A stretch of DNA of 37,236 nucleotides from Belnapia moabensis DSM 16746 (GCF_000745835.1 NZ_JQKB01000053.1:1-37236); one strand, 5' to 3'; shown: positions 1 to 8,982, numbered from the stretch's first letter. Notes: generated by a model not told the origin, from the sequence alone. A program made the numbers and translations.

Positions 1-1
1 C

Positions 2-733
2 TCACACCTCGCCCAGCACCTCTGTGACGGCGCCATCCTGTGCGATGCGTCCGGCGTCGAGCCGGATGACGCGGGTGCACCACTCGCGGACGATGGCCAT
101 GTCGTGGGTGGCGAGCACCAGGATCTCCGCCTTGCTGACCAGCGCCTCGAGCTTGGCCCTTGCCCGCTGCATGAAGTCCGCGTCGCCCGCGAGGAACCAC
201 TCGTCCATCAGCAGCACCTCGGGGTCCATCACGGTGGCCATGGCGAAGGACAGCCGGACCGACATTCCCGCCGAGTAGGTCCTGACCGGCACGTCGAGGA
301 ACTCGGCGAGGCCCGAGAAGGCCCCCACCTCCTCGGCGAGGCTGGCGCTCTCCGCCTCGCCGAGGCCGCGGAACAGCCCGCGGAGGACGATGTTCTCCCG
401 CCCCGTCGCATGCGGGTCCATCCCCGCCGCCGGGTCGATCAGCGCGCCCACCGAGCCCGCCACCTCCAGCCTGCCGCCGACCGGCTCATAGACCCCGGCC
501 AGCGTCCTGAGCAGCGTCGTCTTCCCCGCCCCGTTGTGCCCGACGAGTGCCACCCGCTCGCCGGGGGCGATGCGGAAGCTCAGCTCGCGCAGCGCCGAGA
601 CCACGATGCGGCTGGCCTCGTCCTGGCGCAGCCGCAAGGGCGAGTTGGCGAGGATGCGCTTCTTCAGCGAGCGCGCGCCCAGATGGTAGAGCGGGAACTC
701 GATGGTCACCGCCTCGGCATGAATGTGCGGCAT
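2..733 (-). CDS. Polysaccharide/LPS ABC exporter ATP-binding protein (Wzt/KpsT-like)
   Basis: This 243-residue protein is the ATPase of an ABC-2 exporter that would drive a lipid-linked glycan or capsule chain across the inner membrane. Walker A is GHNGAGKT at about residues 65-72, followed by a signature region (TYSAGMSVRLSFA) typical of the Wzt/KpsT/TagH branch and a Walker B LLMDEWFLAGD. The first 50 residues before the core form the N-terminal extension usual for this branch. It lacks the long C-terminal carbohydrate-binding domain of O-antigen Wzt proteins, so it is closer to KpsT in size. The ATG lies two bases after the stop of the permease gene, so the two are co-transcribed. The stop codon is at the very edge of the window; glycosyltransferases may follow outside it. 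The exported glycan cannot be told. Confidence 0.88.
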   Translation of the reverse strand: MPHIHAEAVTIEFPLYHLGARSLKKRILANSPLRLRQDEASRIVVSALRELSFRIAPGERVALVGHNGAGKTTLLRTLAGVYEPVGGRLEVAGSVGALIDPAAGMDPHATGRENIVLRGLFRGLGEAESASLAEEVGAFSGLAEFLDVPVRTYSAGMSVRLSFAMATVMDPEVLLMDEWFLAGDADFMQRARAKLEALVSKAEILVLATHDMAIVREWCTRVIRLDAGRIAQDGAVTEVLGEV

Positions 734-735
734 GA

Positions 736-1581
736 TCAAACCCAGAAGGCGATACGGCCGCGGAAGCGGATGAAGAAGCCGAGCGCGAGGCCGGCCGTGG
801 CGGCGGTGAAGAGGCAGGCCGAGACCCAGACCGCCGCCGAGGCGCCGCCCTCGACCAGCGGCCCGCGCACCGTCTCCATCACCACGTAGAAGGGGTTGAG
901 CACCAGCCACTCCGCCTTGCCCGGCCCCAGCAGCTCGGGCTTCCACAGCACCGGCGAGAGGAAGAAGGCAAGCTGCATGACGCTGCCGACGATGGGGGGG
1001 ATGTCGCGGAAGCGGGCACAGAGCATGCCGAGGAACAGCGCCAGCGCGCAGGCATTGATGCCGATCAGCGCCAGCCCGGGCAGCGCCCAGAGCGCCTCCC
1101 AGCCCGGCCAGACGCCGGTGACGGCGAAGACGGCGAGGATGATGGGCAGGCTGTGGGCGGCGATGACGGCGTTGCGCCAGACGCAGCGCAGCACATGCAC
1201 CGTGTAGGGCAGGGGGAGCTGGCGGATGATGCCCTCGGCGCTGGTCAGGCTGGTGCAGGCATCGCCGACGACGGCGTTGATGGTGTTCCAGGTGATCAGG
1301 CTGACGGCGATGAAGGGCAGGTAGTCGGCCAGGCTCATCTTGAACAGCGAGGAGTAGAGCAGCCCGAGCCCGACGATCATCACCGCGTTCGACAGCGTCA
1401 GCCAGAACGGCCCGAGCACCGAGCCGCGGTAGCGGTTGCGGATGTCGAGCGCCGCCAGCGCGAAGCTCAGCCGCCACCGCCGAACCCCCGTGGCAATGTC
1501 CCCCAGCGCCGCCGCACGGCGACGAGGGACGCGGGCATCGAAGATATAGGTGGTTTCGGTAACGACCGGTCGGTCCAGCAT
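736..1581 (-). CDS. ABC-2 type polysaccharide exporter permease (Wzm/KpsM-like)
   Basis: This 281-residue membrane protein is the probable permease partner of the downstream ATPase. It has the family pattern: a cytoplasmic N-terminus, an amphipathic LDIRNRYRGSVLGPFW stretch (RYR..LGxxW motif), then about six hydrophobic helices with LLYSSLFKM and FLSPVLWKPE, typical of Wzm/KpsM proteins. I chose the ATG at 1581. A GTG at 1617 in the same frame would add twelve residues. The best purine-rich site (GAGGAGA) lies about 15 bases before the ATG, which is long, so the start is uncertain. The gene is divergent from the CAT-anticodon tRNA. Confidence 0.85.
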   Translation of the reverse strand: MLDRPVVTETTYIFDARVPRRRAAALGDIATGVRRWRLSFALAALDIRNRYRGSVLGPFWLTLSNAVMIVGLGLLYSSLFKMSLADYLPFIAVSLITWNTINAVVGDACTSLTSAEGIIRQLPLPYTVHVLRCVWRNAVIAAHSLPIILAVFAVTGVWPGWEALWALPGLALIGINACALALFLGMLCARFRDIPPIVGSVMQLAFFLSPVLWKPELLGPGKAEWLVLNPFYVVMETVRGPLVEGGASAAVWVSACLFTAATAGLALGFFIRFRGRIAFWV

Positions 1582-1660
1582 GGCGGGGCTATAGACTCTC
1601 CTCGATCCGGGCGCCACCGGGCTTGCATCCCGGCCCGAAACTCGTCATATCCCCCGCCGC

Positions 1661-1737
1661 GCCTGGGTAGCTCAGCTGGTTAGAGCACGGCACTCATAAT
1701 GCCGGGGTCGCCGGTTCAAGTCCGGCCTCAGGTACCA
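1661..1737 (+). tRNA. tRNA with CAT anticodon (elongator Met, or Ile2)
   Basis: A full cloverleaf can be folded. The acceptor arms are 1661-1667 and 1727-1733 with two G-U pairs, the D-arm is GCTC...GAGC, and the anticodon stem CGGCA/TGCCG encloses loop CTCATAA with CAT at 1695-1697. The T-arm is GCCGG-TTCAAGT-CCGGC, the discriminator is A, and CCA is encoded. It is not an initiator tRNA (G1-U72 pair, no GGG/CCC anticodon-stem run). Telling elongator Met from lysidine-modified Ile2 needs a covariance model. Its 3' end is only 12 bases from the convergent fruA stop. Confidence 0.93.
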
Positions 1738-1749
1738 CCCCCTGACGCG

Positions 1750-3441
1750 CTACGCGGCCGCCACGGCGGGCCGCTTCACCACCCGCAGCACCAGCGCCGT
1801 CACCGCCACACCCGCGAGCAGCGCCACCACATAGCCGCCCAGATGCGACACCGCATTCGGGATCGGCAGCACGAAGACGCCGCCATGCGGCACCCGCAGC
1901 TCCGCCCCGACCGCCATGGAAATGGCCCCCGCCACCGCCGCGCCCGCGACGAGTGCCGGGATCACCCGCAGCGGGTCCTTCGCCGCGAAGGGGATCGCCC
2001 CCTCCGAGATGAAGGCAAGCCCCAGCACCCCCGCCGCCGGCGCCGCCTCCCGCTCCTCCGGCGTGAAGCGGCTGCGGAACAGGAAGGCCGCCACCGCCAG
2101 CCCGAGCGGCGGCACCATCCCCGCGACCATGGCCGCTGCCATCGGGCTGTAGACCTGGCTCGCCAGCAGCCCGGTCGAGAAGGCATAGGCCGCCTTGTTG
2201 ACGGGCCCGCCCATGTCGAAGGCCATCATCCCGCCGATGAGAAGGCCGAGCACCACCGCCTGGCCCCCCTGCATCCCGCGCAGAAACTCCGTCAGCCAGG
2301 CCAGCGCCGCCGCCACCGGCCCGCCCGCCACATAGATCAGCGCGAGGCCTGTGATCAGCGCCCCCAGCACCGGCAGAATGAGCACCGGCTTCAGCCCCTC
2401 CAGCGTCCGCGGCAGCCGCAGCGCCCGGTTGAGCCAAGCGACCGAATAGCCGGCCACGAACCCCGCCACGATCCCGCCGAGGAAGCCGGCATTGAGTTGG
2501 CCCGCGATCATCCCGCCGATCATCCCCGGCGCGATCCCCGGCCGGTCGGCGATCGAATAGGCGATGTAGCCGCCGAGCGCCGGCACCATCAGGGCGAGCG
2601 CCGCCTTGCCCCCGATCTGGAACAGCGCCCCCGCCAGCGTGTCCCGGTGCGCATCGTCGAAGGCGTAGATGCCCCCCAGCGCGAAGGCCAGCGCGATCAG
2701 CAGGCCCCCTGCCACGGTGAAGGGCAGCATGAAGGACACGCCCGTCATCAGATGCTTGTAGGGCCCGCTCAGCGCCTTCTTCCCCACCTCCGGCGCCGGA
2801 TCGGCGGCGGCCCCGCCCCGGACCTTCGCCTCCGCGAAGGCGCGCCGCACCAGCGCCGGCCCGTCATTGATCGCGGCCTTCGTCCCGCTGAGGAAGACCC
2901 GCTTCCCCCCGAAGCGTGACAGGTCGACCTGCGTATCGGCGGCGATCAGCACCAGATCCGCCTCGGCGATCTCGGCCGGCGTCAGCGCATTCTGCGCCCC
3001 GACCGACCCCTGGGTCTCGACGCGGATGTTGTGCCCGAGCGCCTTCGCCGCCCCCTCCAGCCCCTCGGCCGCCATGAAGGTATGGGCGATGCCGGTCGGG
3101 CAGGAGGTGATGGCGACAATGCGCCTGGCCTTCTCCTCGCCCACCGCCGCCCCGCCCCCGAGCCGCGCCAGCACGCCCTCCGGATCGGCCAGCACCTCCG
3201 CGATGCCCGCCCGGATGGCCTGCAGCCCGACCATCCCCTCCGGCGCCGCCGCATCGCCCACCAGCAGCAGCCCATCGGCCGCCGTGGAGGCGGGGAGGGG
3301 AGAGACGACGCCACGCTCCGTCCGCACCTCGACGGCCAGCTCCCGCCCGCCCTTGCGCGCCGCCTGGCGCAGCGCCTCGGCGGCCAGCATGGCCTGGACA
3401 GGGCTGTCCCCCGCCTCCACCACCGCGATCGTCCCGGACAT
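1750..3441 (-). CDS. fruA: Fructose PTS permease, EIIB'-EIIB-EIIC
   Basis: This 563-residue permease imports fructose and phosphorylates it to fructose 1-phosphate. Residues 1-95 form a degenerate IIB' domain without the active cysteine. Residues about 105-205 are the true IIB domain with phospho-Cys114 in [19 protein letters not shown]. From about 235 to the end lies the polytopic IIC membrane domain, rich in Gly/Ala helices. The order B'-B-C matches enterobacterial FruA. I chose the ATG at 3441, behind a GGGAG/GAAGG-rich stretch, because the open frame upstream to 3516 carries no domain. It is the last gene of the fru operon, 188 bases after fruK. Confidence 0.95.
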   Translation of the reverse strand: MSGTIAVVEAGDSPVQAMLAAEALRQAARKGGRELAVEVRTERGVVSPLPASTAADGLLLVGDAAAPEGMVGLQAIRAGIAEVLADPEGVLARLGGGAAVGEEKARRIVAITSCPTGIAHTFMAAEGLEGAAKALGHNIRVETQGSVGAQNALTPAEIAEADLVLIAADTQVDLSRFGGKRVFLSGTKAAINDGPALVRRAFAEAKVRGGAAADPAPEVGKKALSGPYKHLMTGVSFMLPFTVAGGLLIALAFALGGIYAFDDAHRDTLAGALFQIGGKAALALMVPALGGYIAYSIADRPGIAPGMIGGMIAGQLNAGFLGGIVAGFVAGYSVAWLNRALRLPRTLEGLKPVLILPVLGALITGLALIYVAGGPVAAALAWLTEFLRGMQGGQAVVLGLLIGGMMAFDMGGPVNKAAYAFSTGLLASQVYSPMAAAMVAGMVPPLGLAVAAFLFRSRFTPEEREAAPAAGVLGLAFISEGAIPFAAKDPLRVIPALVAGAAVAGAISMAVGAELRVPHGGVFVLPIPNAVSHLGGYVVALLAGVAVTALVLRVVKRPAVAAA

Positions 3442-3484
3442 TGCCTTCTTCTCCCTCTGGAGCGAACCCCGACCGGACCAACTC

Positions 3485-3496
3485 CTCCGATCGGAG
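3485..3496. repeat. Perfect 12-bp palindrome in the fruK-fruA spacer
   Basis: CTCCGATCGGAG is a perfect inverted repeat inside the 188-base spacer between fruK and fruA. The other two junctions in this operon region are tight, so the long spacer is unusual. It may hold an internal promoter, an mRNA processing site or simply decayed sequence. The palindrome does not resemble the LacI-type operators found upstream of fruB. No T-rich terminator follows it. Confidence 0.35.
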
Positions 3497-3629
3497 CAAT
3501 TCACTCGCCGAACCAACGAACTGGAGCGGCTGTCCTTCCGCGGCTTCGTCGCAGAAGGTGGTTCGAGGCCTCAGGCCTTGAGCGACAACCAGGACCCCCG
3601 CAATCCTGCGAAGCGGTTGCGTGGGGAGT

Positions 3630-4580
3630 TCAGCCCGCAGGCTCCGCGACGAGCGTGGCGGTGATCGCCTCCACCGCCGCCCGCCCGGGCAATTGCGCCC
3701 CCGGCATCTGCAACTTCGCGGCCGCGAAGCCGGTCGCCCGGCAGGCCAGCGCCGCCAGCCCCAGCCCGTCGGCAAGCCCGGTGGCGATGCCCGCCACCAT
3801 CGCATCCCCCGCGCCCACGCTGCTGGCAGCCACCTGCAAGGCCGGCGCCCGCACCATCACCGCCTCCGTCGCGGTGACGAAGAGCGCCCCCTCGGCCCCG
3901 AGCGAGACCACCGCCAGCCGCACCCCGCGGGCCACCAGCCCGCGCGCCGCCTCCAGCAGCGCCGCCCGGTCCGCCAGCCTGCGTCCGGCCCAGCCTTCCA
4001 GCTCCTGCCGGTTCGGCTTGATGGCATGCGGCAGCACGGGTGCATCGAGCGCGGCGGCGAGCGCCGGCCCGCTGGCATCCACCACCACCCGCGCCCCCTG
4101 CTCGGTCAGCAGGCCGACAAGATCGGCATAGGTCTCCGGCACCAGCCCCGGCGGCAGGCTGCCGGCCAGCACCGCCACCGTCCCCTTGCCGACCGCCACA
4201 TGCAGCGCCGCCAGCGCCTCCTCCAGCGCCGCAGGCTCCGGCTCGGTCCCCGGCAGGTTGATGTCCGTCGTCGCCCCCGTCGTCCGGTCGAGCAGCTTCA
4301 CGTTGGTCCGCGTCTCGCCCGGGATGCGCACGCAGCAATCCTTGATGCCCCGCGCCGCGAAGAGCGCCCTGTAAGGGGCGTCATTCGCCTCCCCCAGCAG
4401 CCCCGTCGCGGTGACGGGCACGCCCCAATCGGCAAGGCAGGCCGCGACATTGACGCCCTTGCCAGCCGGGTGCCGCGTGGCACCGCGCGCCAGGTTGACC
4501 GCGCCCGGCCGCAGCGTCTCCAGCTCCACCGTCTGGTCGATCGCCGGATTGAGGGCGAGGGTGACGAAGGGTACGGCCAT
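3630..4580 (-). CDS. fruK: 1-phosphofructokinase
   Basis: This 316-residue PfkB-family kinase converts fructose 1-phosphate from the PTS to fructose 1,6-bisphosphate. The N-terminus TLALNPAIDQTVEL and the substrate loop PAGKGVNVA are the FruK/LacC/PfkB hallmarks. The C-terminal signature VGAGDAMVAGIATG contains the catalytic base Asp259. The start ATG overlaps the fruB stop by one base (TGATG), so translation is probably coupled. Its position between the phosphotransfer protein and the permease makes the assignment to fructose rather than tagatose strong. Confidence 0.95.
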   Translation of the reverse strand: MAVPFVTLALNPAIDQTVELETLRPGAVNLARGATRHPAGKGVNVAACLADWGVPVTATGLLGEANDAPYRALFAARGIKDCCVRIPGETRTNVKLLDRTTGATTDINLPGTEPEPAALEEALAALHVAVGKGTVAVLAGSLPPGLVPETYADLVGLLTEQGARVVVDASGPALAAALDAPVLPHAIKPNRQELEGWAGRRLADRAALLEAARGLVARGVRLAVVSLGAEGALFVTATEAVMVRAPALQVAASSVGAGDAMVAGIATGLADGLGLAALACRATGFAAAKLQMPGAQLPGRAAVEAITATLVAEPAG

Positions 4581-7114
4581 CAGGCAGCCGCCTGCGGCGC
4601 CGGCCGCGTCATCGCATCGAGTTCCGCTTCCAAGTCCCGCACCTCCGCTGCCGTGCCGCAGGCGATGGCGCGCGCCGCCAGCGCCCGCAGCGCCGGCAGG
4701 GTGGCGCCGCGCAGCACCGCCTTCACCCCCGGGATGTCGCGCGGGGTCATCGAGAGTTCCGCCACGCCAAGCCCCGTGAGCAGCGCCGCGCCGAAAGGCT
4801 CGCCCGCCAGCCCCCCGCAGACGCCGACCCAGCGCCCATACCGCTCGGCGGCCTCCACCGTCTGCGCGATCAGCCGCAGCACGGCGGGGTGAAGGCTGTC
4901 CGCCTCCGCCGCCAGCTCCGGGTTCTGCCGGTCGATGGCGAGCACATACTGGGTGAGGTCATTCGTCCCGACCGAGAAGAAATCGACATGCCGCGCCAGC
5001 GCATCGGCCTGCACCGCCGCCGCCGGCACCTCGACCATGATGCCCACCGGCACCTCCGGCGCCCCGACCTCCGCCCGGACCCGCTCGCACGCTGCCCTGA
5101 GCGCGATCACCTCCGGCACCGAGGTCACCATCGGGAACATGATCGACAGCGGCCCACCCCCCGCCGCTGCCCGGTAGAGCGCCCGCAACTGCGGCTCCAT
5201 CAGATCCGGCCGCCGCAGCAGCAGCCGCGCCCCGCGCACGCCGAGGAAGGGATTCGCCTCTACCGGCAGCCGCAGATGCGGCACCTGCTTGTCCCCGCCG
5301 ATATCGAGCGCGCGGACGATCAGCCGCCGCCCGCCCAGCGCCTCCAGCATGGCCCGATAGGTGGCGTACTGGTCCTCCTCCCCCGGCGTATCGCCCCGCT
5401 CGAGGAAGAGGAATTCCGTGCGCATCAGCCCCACCCCCTCCGCCCCCTGGGCGAGGGCGAAACCCGCCTGGTCCGGCAGATTGATATTCGCCGCCACCTC
5501 GACCCGATGCCCGTCCCGGGTGGCGGCCGGCTCCGCCCGCTGCGCCGCCTCCCGCGCCCGCTGTTCCCGCTGCGCGGCGAGGAAGGCCCGCGCCGACGCA
5601 AGATCGGCCTCCCCCGGCGCCAGATGCAGCCGCCCGCTGGCGCCATCCAGCACCGCCTCCGTCCCCGACGCGACCTCCAGCAATCCCGCCCCGCCCGCGA
5701 CCAGCGCCGGCAGCCCCAGCGTGCGGGCCAGGATCGCCGTATGCGAGGTCGGCCCGCCCGTCGCCGTCGCCAGCCCGATCACCCGGCTCGGGTCGAGCCC
5801 CGCCGTATCGGACGGCGCCAGGTCCTCCGCGACGAGGATCACCGGCCCTTCCGGCAACTCCTGCAGCGAGCCGCCGACGAGCGAGGGGTCGATCTGCCCC
5901 AGCACCCGCCGCCCGACATCCCGCAGATCCGCCGCCCGCCCCGCCAGCACCGGGTTGCCGAGCGCGGCGAGGCCCGAAGCCACCCGCTCCACGGCCCGAT
6001 GCCAGGACCAGGCAAGCCCATGCCCCTCGACCATGAGCTGGCAGGTCGTGGTGATGAGGTCCGGGTCCTCCAGCAGCCCCGCATGGGCACGGAAGATCGC
6101 CGCCTCGCCCGGCCCCAGCCGCCGCGCCGTATCGTCCTCCAGCGCCTTCAGCTGCGCCCGCGTGACGCGGATCGCCTCCTCCAGCCGCGCCCCGCCCTCG
6201 GCCAGCGGCAGCGGCGCATCCGGGATGGCGGCCTCCGCGTTGGCCAGGACATGGATGCGCCCGATCGCCAGCCCCGGGCTCGCCCCGATGCCCGCCAGCG
6301 AGACCAGCGCCCCGGCCGGCTCCCACCCCCGCGCCGGCGCCGCGGCCCGCCTGGCCGCCTGCGCCGCATCCGCCTTCTCCTGCGCGCTGAGCCCGGTGAT
6401 CGCCGCCCGCATGCTTGCCAGCGCCGCCGGCGTCTCCGCCGAGACGGTGACGCCATCCCCCGCCTTCAGCCCCAGTTGCAGCAGCCCGACCAGCGCCGCC
6501 GCATCCGCTCCCTGCTCGCCATGCCGGACCCGCACCCGCCCCCCGGCCGCGCGGGCAGCCTCTACCCAGCGCGTCGCCGGCCGCGCATGCAGCCCCGCCG
6601 GATAATCGACCACCCACTCCCACCGCTCCGCGAGATCGCCGGCCGGCGCCCCCGCCGCCACGGCCCCCGGCTCGGCCGAGAGCGCCGCGATGATCGCCTC
6701 GGCATCCTCCGTGGTGAACAGCGCCCGCAGCCGCGCCGGCTCGTTCAGCAGCCGCGTCAGCCGGCGAAGAATGGCGATGTGCTCATCCGACGCCGCCGCG
6801 ATGCCGATGACCAGATGCGCCACCTGCCCCGGATTCCACTCGATCCCCTCCCGCACCTGCAGGATGGCGAGCCCGTTCCGCCGCACCAGCCCGCGGTCCT
6901 CCCCCATGCCATGCGGAATGGCGACGCCATGCCCGAGGAAGGTGTTCGCCGCCCCCTCCCGCCTCGCCATGCTCCCGGCATAAGCCGGGTCTACGCAGCC
7001 CGCCGCGGCCAGCAGCTGCCCCGCCTCGGCAATGGCCGCCGCCTTGTCGGCCGGCCTCGCATCGAGGCGCACCAGGTCGCGGCTGATCGGCATGGAGGGC
7101 GCGGCTATGGCCAT
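4580..7114 (-). CDS. fruB: Multiphosphoryl transfer protein, EIIA(Fru)-HPr-EI fusion
   Basis: This 844-residue fusion carries all soluble phosphotransfer steps of a fructose PTS, moving phosphate from phosphoenolpyruvate to FruA. The IIA domain covers about residues 8-150, with phospho-His68 in GVAIPHG. The HPr domain covers about 165-250, with His176 in AGLHARPA. Enzyme I covers about 275-835, with phospho-His458 in GGPTSHTA and a PEP-binding region containing GTNDLTQY and CGGLAGEP. The usual HPr Ser46 position reads Ala (AALVGLLQLG), so HprK-type serine phosphorylation of this domain is not expected. The ATG at 7114 follows a CAGGAA site; an internal ATG at 7093 has none. It is the first gene of the operon. 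Confidence 0.95.
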   Translation of the reverse strand: MAIAAPSMPISRDLVRLDARPADKAAAIAEAGQLLAAAGCVDPAYAGSMARREGAANTFLGHGVAIPHGMGEDRGLVRRNGLAILQVREGIEWNPGQVAHLVIGIAAASDEHIAILRRLTRLLNEPARLRALFTTEDAEAIIAALSAEPGAVAAGAPAGDLAERWEWVVDYPAGLHARPATRWVEAARAAGGRVRVRHGEQGADAAALVGLLQLGLKAGDGVTVSAETPAALASMRAAITGLSAQEKADAAQAARRAAAPARGWEPAGALVSLAGIGASPGLAIGRIHVLANAEAAIPDAPLPLAEGGARLEEAIRVTRAQLKALEDDTARRLGPGEAAIFRAHAGLLEDPDLITTTCQLMVEGHGLAWSWHRAVERVASGLAALGNPVLAGRAADLRDVGRRVLGQIDPSLVGGSLQELPEGPVILVAEDLAPSDTAGLDPSRVIGLATATGGPTSHTAILARTLGLPALVAGGAGLLEVASGTEAVLDGASGRLHLAPGEADLASARAFLAAQREQRAREAAQRAEPAATRDGHRVEVAANINLPDQAGFALAQGAEGVGLMRTEFLFLERGDTPGEEDQYATYRAMLEALGGRRLIVRALDIGGDKQVPHLRLPVEANPFLGVRGARLLLRRPDLMEPQLRALYRAAAGGGPLSIMFPMVTSVPEVIALRAACERVRAEVGAPEVPVGIMVEVPAAAVQADALARHVDFFSVGTNDLTQYVLAIDRQNPELAAEADSLHPAVLRLIAQTVEAAERYGRWVGVCGGLAGEPFGAALLTGLGVAELSMTPRDIPGVKAVLRGATLPALRALAARAIACGTAAEVRDLEAELDAMTRPAPQAAA

Positions 7115-7146
7115 GGGGGACGTTCCTGCCTTGCGTCGTTGATTTG

Positions 7147-7175
7147 AATGAAATCGTTCTCACTCGGCTTGTCAA
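7147..7175 (-). promoter_or_regulatory. Sigma70-type promoter of the fruBKA operon
   Basis: On the minus strand a perfect -35 TTGACA (7170-7175) is followed after exactly 17 bases by TTCATT (7147-7152) as the -10. Transcription would begin near 7140, giving a leader of about 26 bases before the fruB ATG. The -10 sits inside the LacI-type operator at 7149-7162, which fits repression by the divergently encoded regulator. Confidence 0.7.
7149..7162. promoter_or_regulatory. LacI-family operator 1, overlapping the fruB -10
   Basis: TGAAATCGTTCTCA is an imperfect palindrome around a central CG, with 5 of 7 pairs matched. It resembles the TGAAACGTTTCA-like sites of FruR/Cra and other LacI-family repressors. 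It covers the fruB -10, so binding should block the operon. Confidence 0.65.
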
Positions 7176-7249
7176 AGAAAATTCTCACCATTCCGGCACA
7201 TCCCCGTTGCAGTCCAACCGACTGAGCCGCAAGCTGCCACGGAATTTGG

Positions 7250-7263
7250 TGAAACCGATTGCA
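7250..7263. promoter_or_regulatory. LacI-family operator 2, in front of the regulator gene
   Basis: TGAAACCGATTGCA is a second imperfect palindrome of the same class (5 of 7 pairs), sharing the TGAAA-CG core with operator 1 about 100 bases away. It ends four bases before the regulator ATG, which suggests autoregulation. Two spaced sites could also allow DNA looping. Confidence 0.6.
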
Positions 7264-7267
7264 GCGC

Positions 7268-8299
7268 ATGACCACCAGCATCAAGGATGTCGCCCGCGCC
7301 GCCGGCGTCTCGCCCGCCACGGTTTCCCGCGCCCTCGGCAAGGGACCGATCAGCGAGGCCCTCCGCGCCCAGGTGCTGGAAGCCGTCCGCGCCACCGGCT
7401 ACCGCCCCAACCTCGCCGCCCGCCGCCTCCGCTCGCAGGAGAGCGGCACCATCGGCCTGATCCTCGCCGATATCGGCAACCCCTTCTTCACCGGCGTCGC
7501 CCGCGCCGTCGAGGCCGCCGCCTATGAAGCCGGCCTCCGCGTCCTGCTCTGCAACACCGACGAGGATCCCGCCCGCGAAGCCGCCTACCTCGCCCTGATG
7601 CAGGAGGAGCGCGTGACGGGCCTCATCCTCGCTCCTACCCGCGCCACGGCGGAGCGCCTCGCCGACGCCGCCCCCGCCATGCCCGTGGTGCTGATCGACC
7701 GCCCCGGCCCGCCCGGCCTCTTCGATTCCGTCCTGCTCGACAATGCCGGCGCCAGCGCCACCCTCGTCGACCACCTGGCGGCGCAAGGCTACCGCCGCAT
7801 CGCCGGCCTGTTCGGCCAGACCAGCGGCACCGGCATCGAGCGTGCCGAAGGCTACCGCGCCGCCATGGCCCGGCACGGCCTCACGCCCGCGCTCCGCTTC
7901 GTCCTCCCCCAGGCCGAGGCCGCCGAAGCCGGCCTCGCCGCCCTCTGCCAGGAAGGCCGACCCGAGGCGATGATCGCCAGCAACTCCCTCCTGCTGATGG
8001 GCCTGCTGCGCTCGGCCCGCGCCGCCCGCTTCCGCATCCCCGCCGACCTGGCGCTGGCCGGCTTCGACAACGAGCCCTGGACCGGCCTGGTCGAGCCCGG
8101 CATCACGGTCATCGAGCAGCCGCTCGAGGCCATCGGCCGCCAGGCCATGGCGCTCCTCCTCGAGCGCCTGCGCACCCCATCCGCGCCGGTCCGCAAGGTG
8201 ATGCTCAGCGGCCGCGCGATCCTGCGCGGCTCCACGGCATCAGCGCGGGCGCCTCACAACTCGACGAAGACCCCGCCGCCCTCGACCTTCACCTTGTAG
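7268..8299 (+). CDS. LacI-family transcriptional repressor of the fructose operon
   Basis: This 343-residue regulator has a LacI helix-turn-helix at residues 4-25 (IKDVARAAGVSPATVSRAL), a hinge helix (YRPNLAARRLRSQ) and a periplasmic-binding-protein-like effector domain (GLILADIGNPFF, VVLIDRPG, LAGFDNEPW). From its divergent position it should sense fructose 1-phosphate or a related phosphosugar and repress fruBKA. I chose the ATG at 7268. No Shine-Dalgarno is evident because the operator fills that space; an in-frame TTG at 7259 is the alternative. The last 15 codons run into the convergent Rieske gene, a 46-base overlap. Confidence 0.9.
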   Translation: MTTSIKDVARAAGVSPATVSRALGKGPISEALRAQVLEAVRATGYRPNLAARRLRSQESGTIGLILADIGNPFFTGVARAVEAAAYEAGLRVLLCNTDEDPAREAAYLALMQEERVTGLILAPTRATAERLADAAPAMPVVLIDRPGPPGLFDSVLLDNAGASATLVDHLAAQGYRRIAGLFGQTSGTGIERAEGYRAAMARHGLTPALRFVLPQAEAAEAGLAALCQEGRPEAMIASNSLLLMGLLRSARAARFRIPADLALAGFDNEPWTGLVEPGITVIEQPLEAIGRQAMALLLERLRTPSAPVRKVMLSGRAILRGSTASARAPHNSTKTPPPSTFTL

Positions 8300-8562
8300 G
8301 TGGCGACCGGCACCTCCGCCGGCTCGTTCAGCGCCGCCCCGGTGCGGATGTCGAAGCAGGCCTGGTGCAACGGGCATTCCAGCTTGCCCTCCTCGCAGTA
8401 GCCGTCCGACAGCAGCGCATACTCATGCGTGCAGATGTCGTTGAGCGCGAAGATGCCGTCCTCCAGCCGCACCACGGCGATGCAGGTATCGCCGATGCGC
8501 ACCGGCAGCGGCATGTTCTCGGCCAGGTCGCCCTCCTCGGCGACGCGGTGCCATTCGGCCAT
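8254..8562 (-). CDS. Rieske [2Fe-2S] ferredoxin, 102 aa
   Basis: This small soluble protein has the Rieske motifs CTHEYALL (Cys-x-His) and CPLHQACFD (Cys-x2-His), with the spacing of bacterial dioxygenase ferredoxins and NirD-like proteins. It should carry electrons to a partner enzyme. It lies six bases downstream of a second Rieske gene and within an apparent operon led by an MBL-fold hydrolase. No oxygenase or ferredoxin reductase is encoded nearby, so its partner is unknown. Its 3' end overlaps the convergent LacI-type regulator by 46 bases. Confidence 0.9.
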   Translation of the reverse strand: MAEWHRVAEEGDLAENMPLPVRIGDTCIAVVRLEDGIFALNDICTHEYALLSDGYCEEGKLECPLHQACFDIRTGAALNEPAEVPVATYKVKVEGGGVFVEL

Positions 8563-8568
8563 GAGCGG

Positions 8569-8982
8569 TCAGACCTCCACCAGGATGTATTCGCCATCGA
8601 CCGAGACGGGGAAGGTCTCGGCGACGAAGGGCCCCTTCGCCAGCGCCTCGCCCGGCTCGACGCTGACGGCATAGGTGCGGGCGCGGATGCTCTCCGGGTC
8701 GCAATAGCTCTGGCCGGTGCGGATGTCGAACTCCCAGCCATGCCAGGAGCAGGCGAGCATTTCCTGCGGCCGCGAGTATTCGTACCGCCCCGGCTCGGAT
8801 GAGCGGACGAGTCCCGTCAGCCGCCCGGCGCACAGGCTGCCCCCCTCATGCGGGCAGCGGTCGGTGAGGGCGAAATACTCCCCCGCCACATGGAACAGCG
8901 CGATGCGCCGCCCGCGCACTTCCACCAGCTTGCGCCCGCCCGGCGGAATCTCGCCCACCGCGGCGACGACATGCCGCGCCAT
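8569..8982 (-). CDS. Rieske [2Fe-2S] protein, 137 aa
   Basis: This 137-residue protein has CPHEGGSLC and CSWHGWEFD as the two Rieske ligand boxes, separated by an insert of about 30 residues (RLTGLVRSSEPGRYEYSR) that is longer than in its neighbour. The C-terminus (ARTYAVSVEPG...VDGEYILVEV) resembles the closing strands of oxygenase-type Rieske domains, but no catalytic mononuclear-iron domain follows. It is sandwiched between the MBL hydrolase gene (42-base gap) and the shorter Rieske gene (6-base gap). The pair is probably an electron-transfer duo rather than a redundancy. Confidence 0.88.
   Translation of the reverse strand: MARHVVAAVGEIPPGGRKLVEVRGRRIALFHVAGEYFALTDRCPHEGGSLCAGRLTGLVRSSEPGRYEYSRPQEMLACSWHGWEFDIRTGQSYCDPESIRARTYAVSVEPGEALAKGPFVAETFPVSVDGEYILVEV

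Noticed and set aside
2-1477. A 491-codon frame that seems to fuse permease and ATPase genes.
   Set aside because: The N-terminal half is an out-of-frame reading of the permease (Arg/Ala/Pro-rich nonsense); the ATPase starts at 733.
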